Part shown: positions 9,572 through 18,798 of the stretch, in pieces
Position numbering within the stretch: the stretch's first letter is position 1
Layout of the letters: the number at the start of each line of letters is the position of its first letter
NCBI GenBank assembly: GCA_023393115.1
Contig: JAEWMS010000023.1
Coordinates: forward strand, 25,659 to 89,658
Length of the DNA: 64,000 bases
Reading direction: 5' to 3'
From: Bacillota bacterium
Lineage (GTDB): Bacteria; Bacillota; Clostridia; Acetivibrionales; DSM-1351
Notes under the pieces: model-generated
Seen by the model: only the letters and a program-made list of their open reading frames with translations
Told to the model about the DNA's origin: nothing
Databases searched by the model: none
Made by a program: the position numbers and the translations under genes

Positions 9572-9640
9572 TCTATTTTACCTCATATAGTAAATATATA
9601 CTCATTATAGTTCATTTTATATTTTCAGTAAATATATATA

Positions 9641-9680
9641 AAAAACCGAGAAATTATTTAGTAACATTTTCTCGGGTTAA
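9641..9680 (-). terminator. Terminator after the LacI remnant
   Basis: AACCCGAGAAA and TTTCTCGGTT form an 11-bp stem around about 14 nt. On the minus strand a TTTTTT run follows. It isolates the hydrolase/LacI-remnant unit from the kinase gene. Confidence 0.75.
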
Positions 9681-9730
9681 AGTAATTTTGTCTGATTATG
9701 GGAACATATACTTTTTATCTCAGGTGATAG

Positions 9731-10285
9731 TTACATTTTCTTAACACTTTCCCTGATAATAAGCTCAGTATCTATCTGGATTTTCTGAATCAGCTTGTTA
9801 TCGCCATCAATGAGTTCTACAAGCCGTTTAACCGCTATGCTCCCCATTCCTTGCTTATAAACCTTAATGGTAGTTAATCTCGGACTGGTTATCTCACAAA
9901 ATGGCATATCGTCAAAGCCAATAACTGAAACATCATCAGGAATTCTTATTCCGCATTCCTTCAATGCCCTCAAACAGCTCCAAGTCCTCATCAATCATTT
10001 CAGTAGCAAGAATCAGCATCCCAGATGAATTATCACTTGTAATACTAGCAATATTTTCTTTATAATCCTTCTCCAATATACTAGTGTGAGATATTAGCAG
10101 CTCATAGCCCCAGGTCCTGCATTCTTTTTCTATTCCTTCAATAAGGGATGAAAAAACGGAGTATCGGTTATAACTTTCCCGTGTCTTTTGAAAATCACAA
10201 GCCTTATAGTGCTTCTTTCGGCAGTATTTTCTCTGGAATAACCTGAATTGGCCAGTATTGCTATATCCTTAACTGTAGGCTTCAT
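9731..10285 (-). pseudogene. LacI-family repressor, internally deleted and frameshifted
   Basis: The remains of a LacI-type regulator, in order. A perfect GGAGG and ATG at 10285 start MKPTVKDIAILANSG, the first HTH helix. It joins directly to GYSRENTAERSTIRLVIFKR, so most of the HTH and hinge is missing. A one-base loss in the TTTTTTCA tract near 10163 breaks the frame. The next piece (SSLIEGIEKECRTWGYEL, LILATEMIDEDLELFEG) is followed by a second large deletion and another frame change. The C-terminal end is then intact (GIRIPDDVSVIGFDDMP, SPRLTTIKV, ELIIRES). Total span is 555 bp against the usual 1.0 kb. It lies 35 bp downstream of the hydrolase gene and probably once regulated it. Confidence 0.9.
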
Positions 10286-10320
10286 TTTGTCCTCCGTATC
10301 AATTTATTCGAATCAGTTTT

Positions 10321-11832
10321 CTAAATCTTTCTTATCCTGACTGCCATATATTCTTTACCGGGTAACTCAATGGTGAACTTGCCTTTATAAATACCCGCCT
10401 CTTTAATAGTCATATCCCAGGTATCAATAATTTCCACAGAAAAATTGCTCTCGTCATCAAAATAAAACTTTCTTAAAACCGGGCGGTTAAAGCCAAAATA
10501 AAAAAGCATGTACTCATATTTATCTGATGCCGACTCCATAACAGCCACATTTTCATCCCAATTGAACCCAGTCCCGTGTTTTAAGCCTAATCCAGGCGTC
10601 TCAGAGAGAATCTTGTGCAAGAATTTAATTCTTTCATAGCTTTTCCCATGTAAATGACCGCCATGGCTCCACCAGAGTATATTTTCGGGATGCATATATG
10701 TCTCTCCATGTCCGGCATACCCACCGCGAACAGCCGCCTCCCAAAATCTTCTTACCAGTTCTTCACCGCTGATATTTCCCCAACCATGCTCTATATTACC
10801 CTCATATGCTATTTCATCAAGGACAACAGGTTTTTTATATCTTTCACGGTACTCATTCACCAGTTCTGCGCATTTATATACGTCCTGCCGTTGGATACTG
10901 CAGTGTGTTATCCAGGGGCGGTTATAATCATAAAAATGAATACCGTTATGAATTGACCTCAGATGGTTGTATCGATCCTTTTCACAAATAATCGAAGCAT
11001 AACGTTCCCAATCCCTTATGGTCTTTTTCTTCATAAAATCGTACTCATTGGCCAGACTCCACCATACATTACGAAATGCAGAAAACCTTGCTAAAACGTA
11101 GTTCCAGTAAAGGTCATCCTCTTCCTCTGACATTTCAGCAAAACCCCAACGGTCATAAGGGTGCATTATGATCAGGTCAGCTTCGATCCCCATATTCATT
11201 AGGTCCTGTATCCTTTTTTCAAGCAAGTGAAAATGTTCGGGATTGAAACGCTGAAAATCCCAGTTATTATCAGGGTTTGACCTGGTATAATCCCCAAAGT
11301 TTTCACTTGTTATTTTAGAATTATCACAAGGTGTTCCCTGATACGGAAAAGAAATTGGATCCTTAAGGTTATAATCATAGTGTTTTGGGAATACACAGAA
11401 TCTTATTTTATTAAAATATCCCTTTCTGAGGGTTTCCAATGTTTTTTCCTGTAATTCAAAGGACTGATGAGTCCAAACATAGCAGGTTGTTCCAACCGAG
11501 TAATATGGTGTACCGTCCTCATATGTAAAATGAAACGTATTGGCTACCCTTACAGGACCATGGTTGCCTTCACCAGGTGAAAGGACGATAAACTCACCGG
11601 TGATCCTCTCATCAGAAAAGTTACCGGTCAACTCAAAGGAATACTCACCCTCAAAGGACGGCATAAATCTAACCTTATATATTCCGTCTCCATCGTAGAA
11701 GCCGTCAACTTCAACAGTCTCGTTCTCTCCTTTAAAAAATCCTTTTATACTATAGTCGACAAAAGGATTTTTATCGGAGTGGCCTTTTGCACTGACCTCA
11801 TACATTCCCCACCGTTCAACAGTTTCGCGCAT
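10321..11832 (-). CDS. Glycoside hydrolase-like protein (DUF5060-DUF4038-DUF5605 type)
   Basis: A 503-residue cytoplasmic protein with no signal peptide. The N-terminal beta-sandwich resembles DUF5060 (about residues 4-85, FMPSFEGEYSFELTG). A TIM-barrel of the DUF4038 type follows to about residue 400, then a C-terminal beta domain. Likely catalytic carboxylates are Glu263 in WWSLANEYDF (acid/base) and Glu340 in PVVLDEIAYEG (nucleophile), the usual clan-A placement. AGGAGGG precedes the ATG. The lack of a signal peptide suggests it cleaves short glycosides after import, consistent with the transporter next door. The substrate is unknown. Confidence 0.82.
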   Translation of the reverse strand: MRETVERWGMYEVSAKGHSDKNPFVDYSIKGFFKGENETVEVDGFYDGDGIYKVRFMPSFEGEYSFELTGNFSDERITGEFIVLSPGEGNHGPVRVANTFHFTYEDGTPYYSVGTTCYVWTHQSFELQEKTLETLRKGYFNKIRFCVFPKHYDYNLKDPISFPYQGTPCDNSKITSENFGDYTRSNPDNNWDFQRFNPEHFHLLEKRIQDLMNMGIEADLIIMHPYDRWGFAEMSEEEDDLYWNYVLARFSAFRNVWWSLANEYDFMKKKTIRDWERYASIICEKDRYNHLRSIHNGIHFYDYNRPWITHCSIQRQDVYKCAELVNEYRERYKKPVVLDEIAYEGNIEHGWGNISGEELVRRFWEAAVRGGYAGHGETYMHPENILWWSHGGHLHGKSYERIKFLHKILSETPGLGLKHGTGFNWDENVAVMESASDKYEYMLFYFGFNRPVLRKFYFDDESNFSVEIIDTWDMTIKEAGIYKGKFTIELPGKEYMAVRIRKI

Positions 11833-12005
11833 TCTGTAACCCTCCTGAAATAAGTATTGTCATGAGTTTTGTCCTTTAATTGTATTATACTAAACAGTTT
11901 TATTATATCAATTAGCAAATCACTTATAAAAATAATTTTTGAGATAGTTATGAAACGCGACGATAAATATAGGATTTTGGGGCACTAATTAAATTAATAT
12001 ATTCC

Positions 12006-13313
12006 TTATTTCTGACGTTTTCTCATATCTACTACTCGCTTTGCTTTACCCTCACTTCTTTCTATAGTCTTTGGCTCCACCAGCCTTATATTTGCGTTAA
12101 TTCCCAATGTCCCATAAATTTCTTTCCTTATTTTCTTCTCAATTGCATCTATCTTTTTTATCTCATCATGAAAGATGTTCGCGGACATTTCAATTAAAAT
12201 CTCAAGTACGTCAAGATTATCCACCCTGTCCACTTTCAAAAGATAATGAGGGGCTGTCTCGCCAATTTCCAGCAGTACATTTTCAATCTGGGAAGGAAAG
12301 ACATTTACTCCTCTGATTATCAGCATATCATCACTTCTTCCGGTGACCTTATCCATTCTTACCAGCGTTCTTCCACACTCGCATTTTTCAAAGTTCAAAG
12401 AGGATATATCATGAGTTCTATATCTGATCAGCGGTAGTCCTTCTTTGGTAATAGTGGTGAAGACAAGTTCACCACTATTACCAGGTGGAAGAACCTCCTC
12501 AGTTTCAGGATTGATTATTTCAGGTATGAAATGGTCCTCCTGAATATGCAAACCATTTTTACAGGGACAATCTATTGCTACCCCGGGCCCGATGATTTCG
12601 CTGAGACCGTATATATCCATTGCTACAATTCCCAGCCTCTCCTCTATTTCCTTTCTCATGTTATCCGACCAAGGTTCAGCTCCAAATATTCCAACCTTTA
12701 GCCGTAAGTCACTCTTGTTCATATTCAGACCTTCCAACTCTTCTGCTAAATAAAGAGCATAAGATGGAGTACATGCCAAAACAGTTGCTCCAAAATCCTT
12801 CATTACCTGTAACTGACGTTTTGTATTTCCTCCCGAAATAGGTATGACAGAAGCACCTATTTTCTCTGTACCGTAGTGAAGACCCAGCCCCCCGGTAAAT
12901 AGACCATAGCCATAGGCAACCTGTACTATATCATTTTTATCAGCACCTGCACTGTATAATGATCTTGCTACTACCTCCGCCCAGGTATCTAAATCATTCT
13001 GAGTATACCCAACAACCGTTTGCTTGCCTGTTGTTCCAGAAGACGCGTGAATCCGTATAATCTCACTCATATCTACGGCAAACATACCATAGGGATATGT
13101 GTCTCTCAAATCCTGCTTGGTTGTAAACGGCAGCTTTTCTAAATCCTTTAGGGACTTTATATCATCCGGACTAATACCGGCTTTTTTCATTTTATCACTG
13201 TAAAAAGGTACATTTGAATAGACCCTTCTAACAGTATTAATTAGTCTCTCTTCTTGAACCTCTTTTATCTTCTCTCTGGGCATACATTCATATTCCGGAT
13301 TCCAGTATTGCAT
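12006..13313 (-). CDS. paaK: Phenylacetate-CoA ligase-like adenylate-forming enzyme
   Basis: A 435-residue PaaK-family ligase that activates a carboxylic acid with ATP and transfers it to CoA. The A3 P-loop reads HASSGTTGKQTV (about residues 89-100). AMP-binding residues follow in YGLSEIIGPG, and the hinge region is TGRSDDMLIIRGVNVFPSQIE, then the small C-terminal domain. Length is typical. AGGAGG lies 6 nt before the ATG. It is divergent from the condensation-fold gene at 13523, with about 200 bp of shared promoter region. PaaK homologues also serve indole-acetate and branched-acid metabolism. Here the adjacent ACP/KAS III/SDR genes suggest it may supply an activated starter acid, which is inference. 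Confidence 0.88.
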   Translation of the reverse strand: MQYWNPEYECMPREKIKEVQEERLINTVRRVYSNVPFYSDKMKKAGISPDDIKSLKDLEKLPFTTKQDLRDTYPYGMFAVDMSEIIRIHASSGTTGKQTVVGYTQNDLDTWAEVVARSLYSAGADKNDIVQVAYGYGLFTGGLGLHYGTEKIGASVIPISGGNTKRQLQVMKDFGATVLACTPSYALYLAEELEGLNMNKSDLRLKVGIFGAEPWSDNMRKEIEERLGIVAMDIYGLSEIIGPGVAIDCPCKNGLHIQEDHFIPEIINPETEEVLPPGNSGELVFTTITKEGLPLIRYRTHDISSLNFEKCECGRTLVRMDKVTGRSDDMLIIRGVNVFPSQIENVLLEIGETAPHYLLKVDRVDNLDVLEILIEMSANIFHDEIKKIDAIEKKIRKEIYGTLGINANIRLVEPKTIERSEGKAKRVVDMRKRQK

Positions 13314-13522
13314 TATATACCTCCTATAATGTCTTAAATTTTATATTGTATATTGATTAGTGCCCTTAAAATTAATATATTTACATAAAATCTAATATGT
13401 ACCATGTTATATGAAAAACTTAAGCCATTCTTTCATTATATCTACTATATTTTCAGTAAATGTAACAGTTATTAAAAGGAGTACATAATATGTCATTGTG
13501 AAAATAATATGGAGAACATAAT

Positions 13523-14920
13523 ATGAGTAAAGACATTAACGATGTATTCCCTGAACATAATATTACCAATAATGAGCCCGGCAGTACTACCGTTGATCAT
13601 AAAGTCATTATACCCGCTACTGCTCATGATTTGGGTAATTATCTAGCCAAGTACGGAATGGCAAATTTTCAGATTCAATTTATAATGAAAATTGATGGCA
13701 CGCTGGACTTTGATACACTGGTAAAAGCAGTTAGACTGTTGGTTGAAGCAGAACCGGTCTTCGGCTGCCGATTTGTTAAAAGCGACTCACCATATTGGAA
13801 ACGTTTTGATGATATTGATGATACAAACAAATTTTGTTCCTTTGAAGAGACCGACGATGATGAGGAAAGTGTTAATAGATTTCTGGAAAGCCCAATGAGC
13901 ATGGATAAGGATCCTATGGTCTTAATCAGACTGATTCGAAAAGGGGCATATGATACATTGGGTATAAAAATTAATCATGTATGCTGCGATGGCGCTGGCG
14001 CCAGAGATTATGTCCTGCTGCTTTCAGAAATTTATTCACATATAGCAGTTGGAGATACCGCGTATCGACCTGATATAAGTATTCGTGACAGAAAAGATAT
14101 TGATGAACTAAAAATTGCATTTAGTGATGATAGCCCTGATACAGCATGGAGTATCCCTCAGCAAATGGCATTACCCACCTGGACCTTTCCATGGAAGAAT
14201 ATCCAAAGGGGAAAGGTACTTTTTCCTGCATGCAGAATTCCTGAAGGTCAACTTGATATAATGAGCAAATATGCAAAAGAAAGAAATGCAACAATCAATG
14301 ACTTATTACTGACTGCAATATTCAGGGCAATGTTTAAATTAGCCAACACCCCCTACGGTATTCCAATGGATATTCCGATTACTATTGATTTGCGCAAGTA
14401 TCTGCCAGATCACAAGGCTGATGCTATAAGAAACTTATCCGGAGGAATAGTTATAAAACTGGACAGAAGACATCAGGAGACTTTCGAAGATACCCTTGCA
14501 AGGGTAACAGCGGCTACTGCAGAAATAAGGTCTAAACACCCAAGTATATTAAACTCGCTATGGGCAGAATATATCGAGAGCATGGATTTTCGTTATGTAT
14601 GTGCCTATTTCAAATATTTATCTCAACTGATTGAATTTGCTTCGTTTAATCCATTTTTTACTGTTTATAATTGCGGCCTCACATTATCAAACTGCGGGTA
14701 TATCTCAAAGAGTTTGATTCATCTTGGCAATAGAACAGTAACAGATGCATACATCATACCGCCGGCTATTCGAGCTCCCGGTATACTGCTTGTTGCAAGT
14801 ACCTATAACGGTATTATTACTTTAGCAACCGGATATTACAAGCCTTCAGCCCATAAGTCTGATGTTGAGACTCTTCTGAAAAAAATAGTAAAAGAACTGC
14901 AAGAAGGATGTCACGAATAA
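13523..14920 (+). CDS. Stand-alone condensation-fold acyltransferase-like protein (paralogue 1)
   Basis: A 465-residue single-domain protein of the CoA-dependent acyltransferase/condensation superfamily. The HxxxDG active-site motif appears as NHVCCDGAG (His152, Asp156, Gly157). A second conserved block reads IPITIDLRKYLPDHKADAIR. No adenylation, carrier or other NRPS domain is attached. Such free-standing enzymes (PapA5-, WES- or AATase-like) form esters or amides from CoA- or ACP-bound acyl groups. GGAG at 9 nt supports the start. A close paralogue lies at 17286-18743 on the other strand, flanking the ACP/KAS III/SDR trio, which argues that both act on its product. Specific substrates are not evident. 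Confidence 0.75.
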   Translation: MSKDINDVFPEHNITNNEPGSTTVDHKVIIPATAHDLGNYLAKYGMANFQIQFIMKIDGTLDFDTLVKAVRLLVEAEPVFGCRFVKSDSPYWKRFDDIDDTNKFCSFEETDDDEESVNRFLESPMSMDKDPMVLIRLIRKGAYDTLGIKINHVCCDGAGARDYVLLLSEIYSHIAVGDTAYRPDISIRDRKDIDELKIAFSDDSPDTAWSIPQQMALPTWTFPWKNIQRGKVLFPACRIPEGQLDIMSKYAKERNATINDLLLTAIFRAMFKLANTPYGIPMDIPITIDLRKYLPDHKADAIRNLSGGIVIKLDRRHQETFEDTLARVTAATAEIRSKHPSILNSLWAEYIESMDFRYVCAYFKYLSQLIEFASFNPFFTVYNCGLTLSNCGYISKSLIHLGNRTVTDAYIIPPAIRAPGILLVASTYNGIITLATGYYKPSAHKSDVETLLKKIVKELQEGCHE

Positions 14921-14937
14921 AGCTCCATTTATTATAT

Positions 14938-14966
14938 AAAAAGACTCAAATCGAGTCTTTTTTTGC
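14938..14966 (+). terminator. Rho-independent terminator
   Basis: AAAAAGACTC-AAATC-GAGTCTTTTTTT is a compact perfect hairpin with a U-tract, 18 bp after the stop of the first condensation-fold gene. It shows that the ACP-KAS III-SDR genes downstream form a separate transcription unit. Confidence 0.9.
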
Positions 14967-15059
14967 TTAAATAACTTATGTTAGGCATAGCACATTATAC
15001 TCTGACCCAGCATACCTTACTATTATGTATACACTTATTACTGGAATGGAGATTATGAT

Positions 15060-15278
15060 ATGACTGTTAAAGAAAAGCTAAATTTGCTTGAAGAGATGCT
15101 TCTCATTGAAAAAGATACTTTGGAGGAGTCTGCTGTTCTAAGTACTCTAAACGAATGGGATTCGATGGCTGCAGTATCTACAATTGCTATGTTTGATAGC
15201 GTTTATGGTAAAGAACTCAAATCAGAAGATGTTAAAAAATTTATAACTGTTAAAGATATTCTTGACGAAATGGAGTGA
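15060..15278 (+). CDS. Acyl carrier protein, free-standing
   Basis: A 72-residue acidic carrier protein. The phosphopantetheine attachment site is Ser35 in the sequence LNEWDSMAAVS, a WDS variant of the DSL motif common in specialised (non-FAS, DltC-like) carriers. The four-helix pattern and length fit an ACP. It is preceded by GGAG at 8 nt. Its stop overlaps the beginning of the next reading frame, so translation with the KAS III is coupled. Its position makes it the likely tether for intermediates of this cluster rather than the housekeeping fatty-acid ACP. Confidence 0.88.
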   Translation: MTVKEKLNLLEEMLLIEKDTLEESAVLSTLNEWDSMAAVSTIAMFDSVYGKELKSEDVKKFITVKDILDEME

Positions 15279-15289
15279 GGTGTAAACAA

Positions 15290-16345
15290 TTGGCTACCGG
15301 TATATTAAAGAACGTAGAGATTAAGGGTATTGCCTGTGCTGTACCTGAACGAGTAGTAAACAATGAGGATTACTTTGGAACCTTTGGTGAAGAGAGTGTA
15401 CTTAAGTTCATCAATATGACAGGTGTAAAAACAAGACATGTTGCCATTGATGAACAATGTAGTTCTGATTTATGCTATATCGCAGCTAAAAATATTATGG
15501 AAAAATTGAACTGGGAAGCATCCTCCATAGATGCATTAATTCTCATAACCCAGACACCCGATTATGCAGTACCCGCAACGGCTTGTGTTCTGCAGCATAG
15601 ACTCGGGTTAAGCGAGGACTGTATTGCCTTTGACATTAACCTTGGCTGCTCTGCCTACGTTTACGGTGTGTGGCAAGCTGCAACAATGATAGCAACACAG
15701 AACATTAACAGAGTTCTTCTGCTGGTTGGAGATACAAGCAATTTCGGTATTAATAAAAATGACAGTTCTACAGCTATGATTTTTGGTGACGGAGGTTCAG
15801 CTACAGCCCTTGAAAAGTCAGAGGGCAAAGAAATTAAGTACTTTTTAAAGACTAAAGGCAGCGGTTACAAAAGTATCATGGTACCTGCAGGGCATGCAAG
15901 AACCCGGAGTCAGACAATAACAGATTCATCTGCTTATGACTTATCAATGAATGGAGCTGATGTTTTTGCCTTTACTATTACAGACGTCCCAAAAGCCTTA
16001 ACTACATTTATGTCAGATTATTCTATCGAAAAGAATGATGTTGACATGTTTGTTTTCCATCAAGCCAACTTGTATATTCTAAAACATTTAACAAAAAAAC
16101 TCGGTTTACCTTCCGAAAAAGTCCCTATATCAATTGACAGGTACGGTAACACAAGTGGTGAATCTATCCCCTTAACTTTGGTTGATGCAATAGGAGAAGA
16201 CCATTCTGACGGTACAGTCAAACTAATGTTATGCGGATTTGGTGTTGGCCTGTCCTACGGAGGAGTATATCTCGAAATAAATAAGTCCGCATTTATTCCG
16301 ATGATATATACCAATTATTATTTTAATGGAGATGATAATAAATGA
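15290..16345 (+). CDS. 3-oxoacyl-ACP synthase III-like enzyme (KAS III)
   Basis: A thiolase-fold condensing enzyme of about 351 residues with the full KAS III triad: Cys120 in INLGCSAYVYG, His257 in FVFHQANLYIL and Asn287 in RYGNTSGESIPL. It would join an acyl-CoA to malonyl-ACP, or transfer an acyl group to the carrier. The TTG at 15290 (MATGILKNVEI) is preferred because GAGGTG lies about 7 nt upstream. The alternative GTG at 15275 overlaps the ACP stop and has its GGAG only 2-3 nt away. The 3' end overlaps the SDR gene by 4 bp. The trio is therefore a tightly coupled operon. Whether it serves primary lipid synthesis or a specialised product is not settled by sequence; context favours the latter. 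Confidence 0.88.
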   Translation: MATGILKNVEIKGIACAVPERVVNNEDYFGTFGEESVLKFINMTGVKTRHVAIDEQCSSDLCYIAAKNIMEKLNWEASSIDALILITQTPDYAVPATACVLQHRLGLSEDCIAFDINLGCSAYVYGVWQAATMIATQNINRVLLLVGDTSNFGINKNDSSTAMIFGDGGSATALEKSEGKEIKYFLKTKGSGYKSIMVPAGHARTRSQTITDSSAYDLSMNGADVFAFTITDVPKALTTFMSDYSIEKNDVDMFVFHQANLYILKHLTKKLGLPSEKVPISIDRYGNTSGESIPLTLVDAIGEDHSDGTVKLMLCGFGVGLSYGGVYLEINKSAFIPMIYTNYYFNGDDNK

Positions 16346-17103
16346 TAAACCCCTTGGATCTCAGCGGAAAAAATATATTGGTTACAGGAGCCTCCTCAGG
16401 AATAGGAAAAGGTATTTCAATATTTTTAAGCAAAGTCGGAGCAAATATTACTTTGGCTGCAAGGAACGAAGAGAAGCTTAAAGATACCCTCAAAGAATTG
16501 GATCCGGGCAATCATTCCTACTATCCAATTGACTTGAATAATTATAGCGATATAGAGGTTATGATGGACAAAATAACTTCTGATGGCAAAAAGCTTAACG
16601 GGATTGTACATTCAGCAGGAATTTCTCGTACAATACCTATACAGTATTTAAAATTTTCAGACCTGAACAATATTATGTCCATTAATTTCTACTCCTTCAT
16701 GGAGCTGGCAAAGCATTTCAGTAAAAGGAAATATAACGCTGATGGTGGCAGCATTGTAGCAATTTCATCTATTTCCAGCAAGGTCGGCGCTAGAGGATTG
16801 GCCGCATACTCTGCAAGCAAAGGGGCACTTGACAGTGCCATACGGTCATTGGCACTGGAGCTTGCACCCAAAAATATAAGAATAAATTCTATTTCACCAA
16901 GTATGATTAAAACCCAAATATATGACGGGTTGGTTGATCTCGTTAATAATAACAATTTTGAAGCAGACCTAAAAAAAAGGCAGCTGCTAGGTCTTGGTTC
17001 ACCTGAGGATGTTGCCTCGGCAGCAGCTTTTCTACTCAGCGATGCCTCCCGTTTTGTTACCGGCACATCAATGATAGTTGATGGTGGATATTTGGCTCAT
17101 TAA
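16342..17103 (+). CDS. SDR-family 3-oxoacyl-ACP reductase-like (FabG type)
   Basis: A 253-residue classical short-chain dehydrogenase/reductase. The NAD(P) site is TGASSGIG (residues 15-22). NAG is replaced by SAG at 91-93. Catalytic Ser142/143, Tyr156 and Lys160 are present in AYSASKGALDS, and the C-terminus ends VTGTSMIVDGGYLAH as in FabG. It presumably reduces the beta-keto group made by the preceding KAS III while on the ACP. GGAG lies 10 nt before the ATG. The gene ends at a double terminator. Confidence 0.88.
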   Translation: MINPLDLSGKNILVTGASSGIGKGISIFLSKVGANITLAARNEEKLKDTLKELDPGNHSYYPIDLNNYSDIEVMMDKITSDGKKLNGIVHSAGISRTIPIQYLKFSDLNNIMSINFYSFMELAKHFSKRKYNADGGSIVAISSISSKVGARGLAAYSASKGALDSAIRSLALELAPKNIRINSISPSMIKTQIYDGLVDLVNNNNFEADLKKRQLLGLGSPEDVASAAAFLLSDASRFVTGTSMIVDGGYLAH

Positions 17104-17130
17104 CTATCATTTTTATCTTCTCATAACTCT

Positions 17131-17158
17131 AAAAGCAGCTTCTCCCGAGGCTGCTTTT
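17131..17158 (+). terminator. Terminator after the SDR gene
   Basis: AAAAGCAGC and GCTGCTTTT pair around a short loop and are followed by ACCTTTTTTC on the plus strand. It ends the ACP-KAS III-SDR operon. It can also fold in the other direction. Confidence 0.8.
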
Positions 17159-17173
17159 ACCTTTTTTCAGTCA

Positions 17174-17220
17174 AAGAAGCCGCCTCTTAATAGAATTTTT
17201 CTAATGAGAGGCGGCTTCTT
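17174..17220. terminator. Convergent-gene hairpin with 14-bp perfect arms
   Basis: AAGAAGCCGCCTCT (17174-17187) pairs perfectly with AGAGGCGGCTTCTT (17207-17220) around 19 nt that themselves contain a TAGAA/TTCTA mini-stem. It lies between the convergent SDR and condensation-fold genes. The T-run on either side is weak, so it may act with the adjacent terminator rather than alone. Confidence 0.65.
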
Positions 17221-17285
17221 GTATTTCCATTATATATTCTTATTAACCTTCATGAGCCGACAAAGCGGCCACAAAATGTTTCAAA

Positions 17286-18743
17286 CTAACCTTCATATCC
17301 CGAAATTAGTTCATCCTTAATCTTATTAAGAAGCTCATCAATATACTCACCATTAACTGTACTTTTGTAATACCCGGCAGCTAATGTTAATACCGAGTCA
17401 TACGAACTTGCCATCAGGAGAAGACCTGGTGCACGAACAACAGGAGGCAGAACATAGGCATCGATTACTGTTTTGTCATCAAACTTAATCAGTGAATTAG
17501 ACAAGTAGCCAATATTGGATAATGTAGGAACACATTTGTCGCCATAATACAGCGGACAGAATGAGACTGCCTTTTTTGGATCCAATACAGCCTGATAATA
17601 TGAAAGTATATCACTATAGTTTAACCTTTCAATGCGTTCAAGCCCAATTGCGCTTTGTAAGCCGGGATACCCATTTTTTAACTCTTTCATCATGTTTGAC
17701 GCCCTCTGCAAAGTTTGTTCAAAGGGTTCATCTATATTCATACTAAGTTCGGTTCTTACAGAACCGGAGAAGTTTCTTATGGCCTGTGTTTTATGATCAG
17801 AAAGGTAACGGCGTAAATCAATGGTGATTGGAAATTCCATGGGCGATCCATAAATAGGCTGCTTTATCCTCAGCATAGCTCTATAACAGGCAGTCAGAAT
17901 GTAGTCATTTAAAGTTACACCTATCCTTTTAACATATTCTCGCATAGCAGCCAAGCAGCCAACAGGCAACCTGCATACTGACATTCGGGCAATATTAGAC
18001 CCAGTAGGTTCCCATGGAAATGGCCACATAGGGTGGAAAACATCTGTACCCGGCATAAACTCCAAATCCGGATTTGTCATGCCAAGATCCTCAAACAGTC
18101 TATCCTGATCCGTTCTACCTGCTATTCGGGGCGTTGGTACATATGAAACATTTTCCTGATTTATGCTGGTGTATATTTGGGACAGAAGCTGAATGTATTC
18201 TTTTACCCCCGCTCCATCACAGCAGGCGTGGTTTATTTTTATTCCAAGTACATCCTGATGTCCTGAACGGATTAATTTTACCTTTACCATAGGATCTTTA
18301 TCTAAATCCATTGGGGTCTGTATAAAATCGTCAACGGCCCGTTCTATATCATCAGTCTCAAGCAAAGTACAGAAGTCCACAATGCCAATATTCTCTATAA
18401 TCTTCCAATACGGCCTCTCATCTTCAACAAATCTGGATTTAAATACAGGCTCAGAATCAACGGATAATCTGACTGCCTGTTTCAGTTTATCGAAGTCTAA
18501 TTTCCCGTCAAACTTCAATACAGCTTGTATCTGGATATTTGAAATACCATACCGTGCAATATAATTATAAATATCGTGCCCATTAGCCCAGAAAGTTCCT
18601 TCTTTCGGTTCAACAGAAGTTTCATCTGTATTATATTTGGCAAAGTATGATTCGAAAATTTTTGCTGTTAACTTATAGTAATTGGTGATGTTTTCGAGCA
18701 TTTTTATATACAACTCCATATAATATTTGAACATTCCATACAT
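17286..18743 (-). CDS. Stand-alone condensation-fold acyltransferase-like protein (paralogue 2)
   Basis: A paralogue of the gene at 13523, about 485 residues. It has the same HxxxDG motif (NHACCDGAG, His near residue 172, Asp near 176) and the same conserved block FPITIDLRRYLSDHKTQAIR. It carries an N-terminal extension of about 25 residues compared with its paralogue. The start at 18743 (MYGMFKYY) is preferred because AGGAG lies 8 nt upstream. A GTG three codons earlier overlaps that site. Two copies of one enzyme fold around a single ACP/KAS/SDR operon suggest two successive acyl transfers or two acceptors. It is probably co-transcribed with nothing upstream, since 55 bp separate it from the kinase gene's end on the same strand. 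Confidence 0.75.
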   Translation of the reverse strand: MYGMFKYYMELYIKMLENITNYYKLTAKIFESYFAKYNTDETSVEPKEGTFWANGHDIYNYIARYGISNIQIQAVLKFDGKLDFDKLKQAVRLSVDSEPVFKSRFVEDERPYWKIIENIGIVDFCTLLETDDIERAVDDFIQTPMDLDKDPMVKVKLIRSGHQDVLGIKINHACCDGAGVKEYIQLLSQIYTSINQENVSYVPTPRIAGRTDQDRLFEDLGMTNPDLEFMPGTDVFHPMWPFPWEPTGSNIARMSVCRLPVGCLAAMREYVKRIGVTLNDYILTACYRAMLRIKQPIYGSPMEFPITIDLRRYLSDHKTQAIRNFSGSVRTELSMNIDEPFEQTLQRASNMMKELKNGYPGLQSAIGLERIERLNYSDILSYYQAVLDPKKAVSFCPLYYGDKCVPTLSNIGYLSNSLIKFDDKTVIDAYVLPPVVRAPGLLLMASSYDSVLTLAAGYYKSTVNGEYIDELLNKIKDELISGYEG

Positions 18744-18798
18744 ACCATCCACTCCTAACTAATCAATTTTCATAAATAAAGAATTATTCAATTATATA

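Noticed and set aside
13523..18743. Condensation-fold genes as NRPS modules
   Set aside because: Neither carries adenylation, carrier or thioesterase domains, and no NRPS gene lies nearby.
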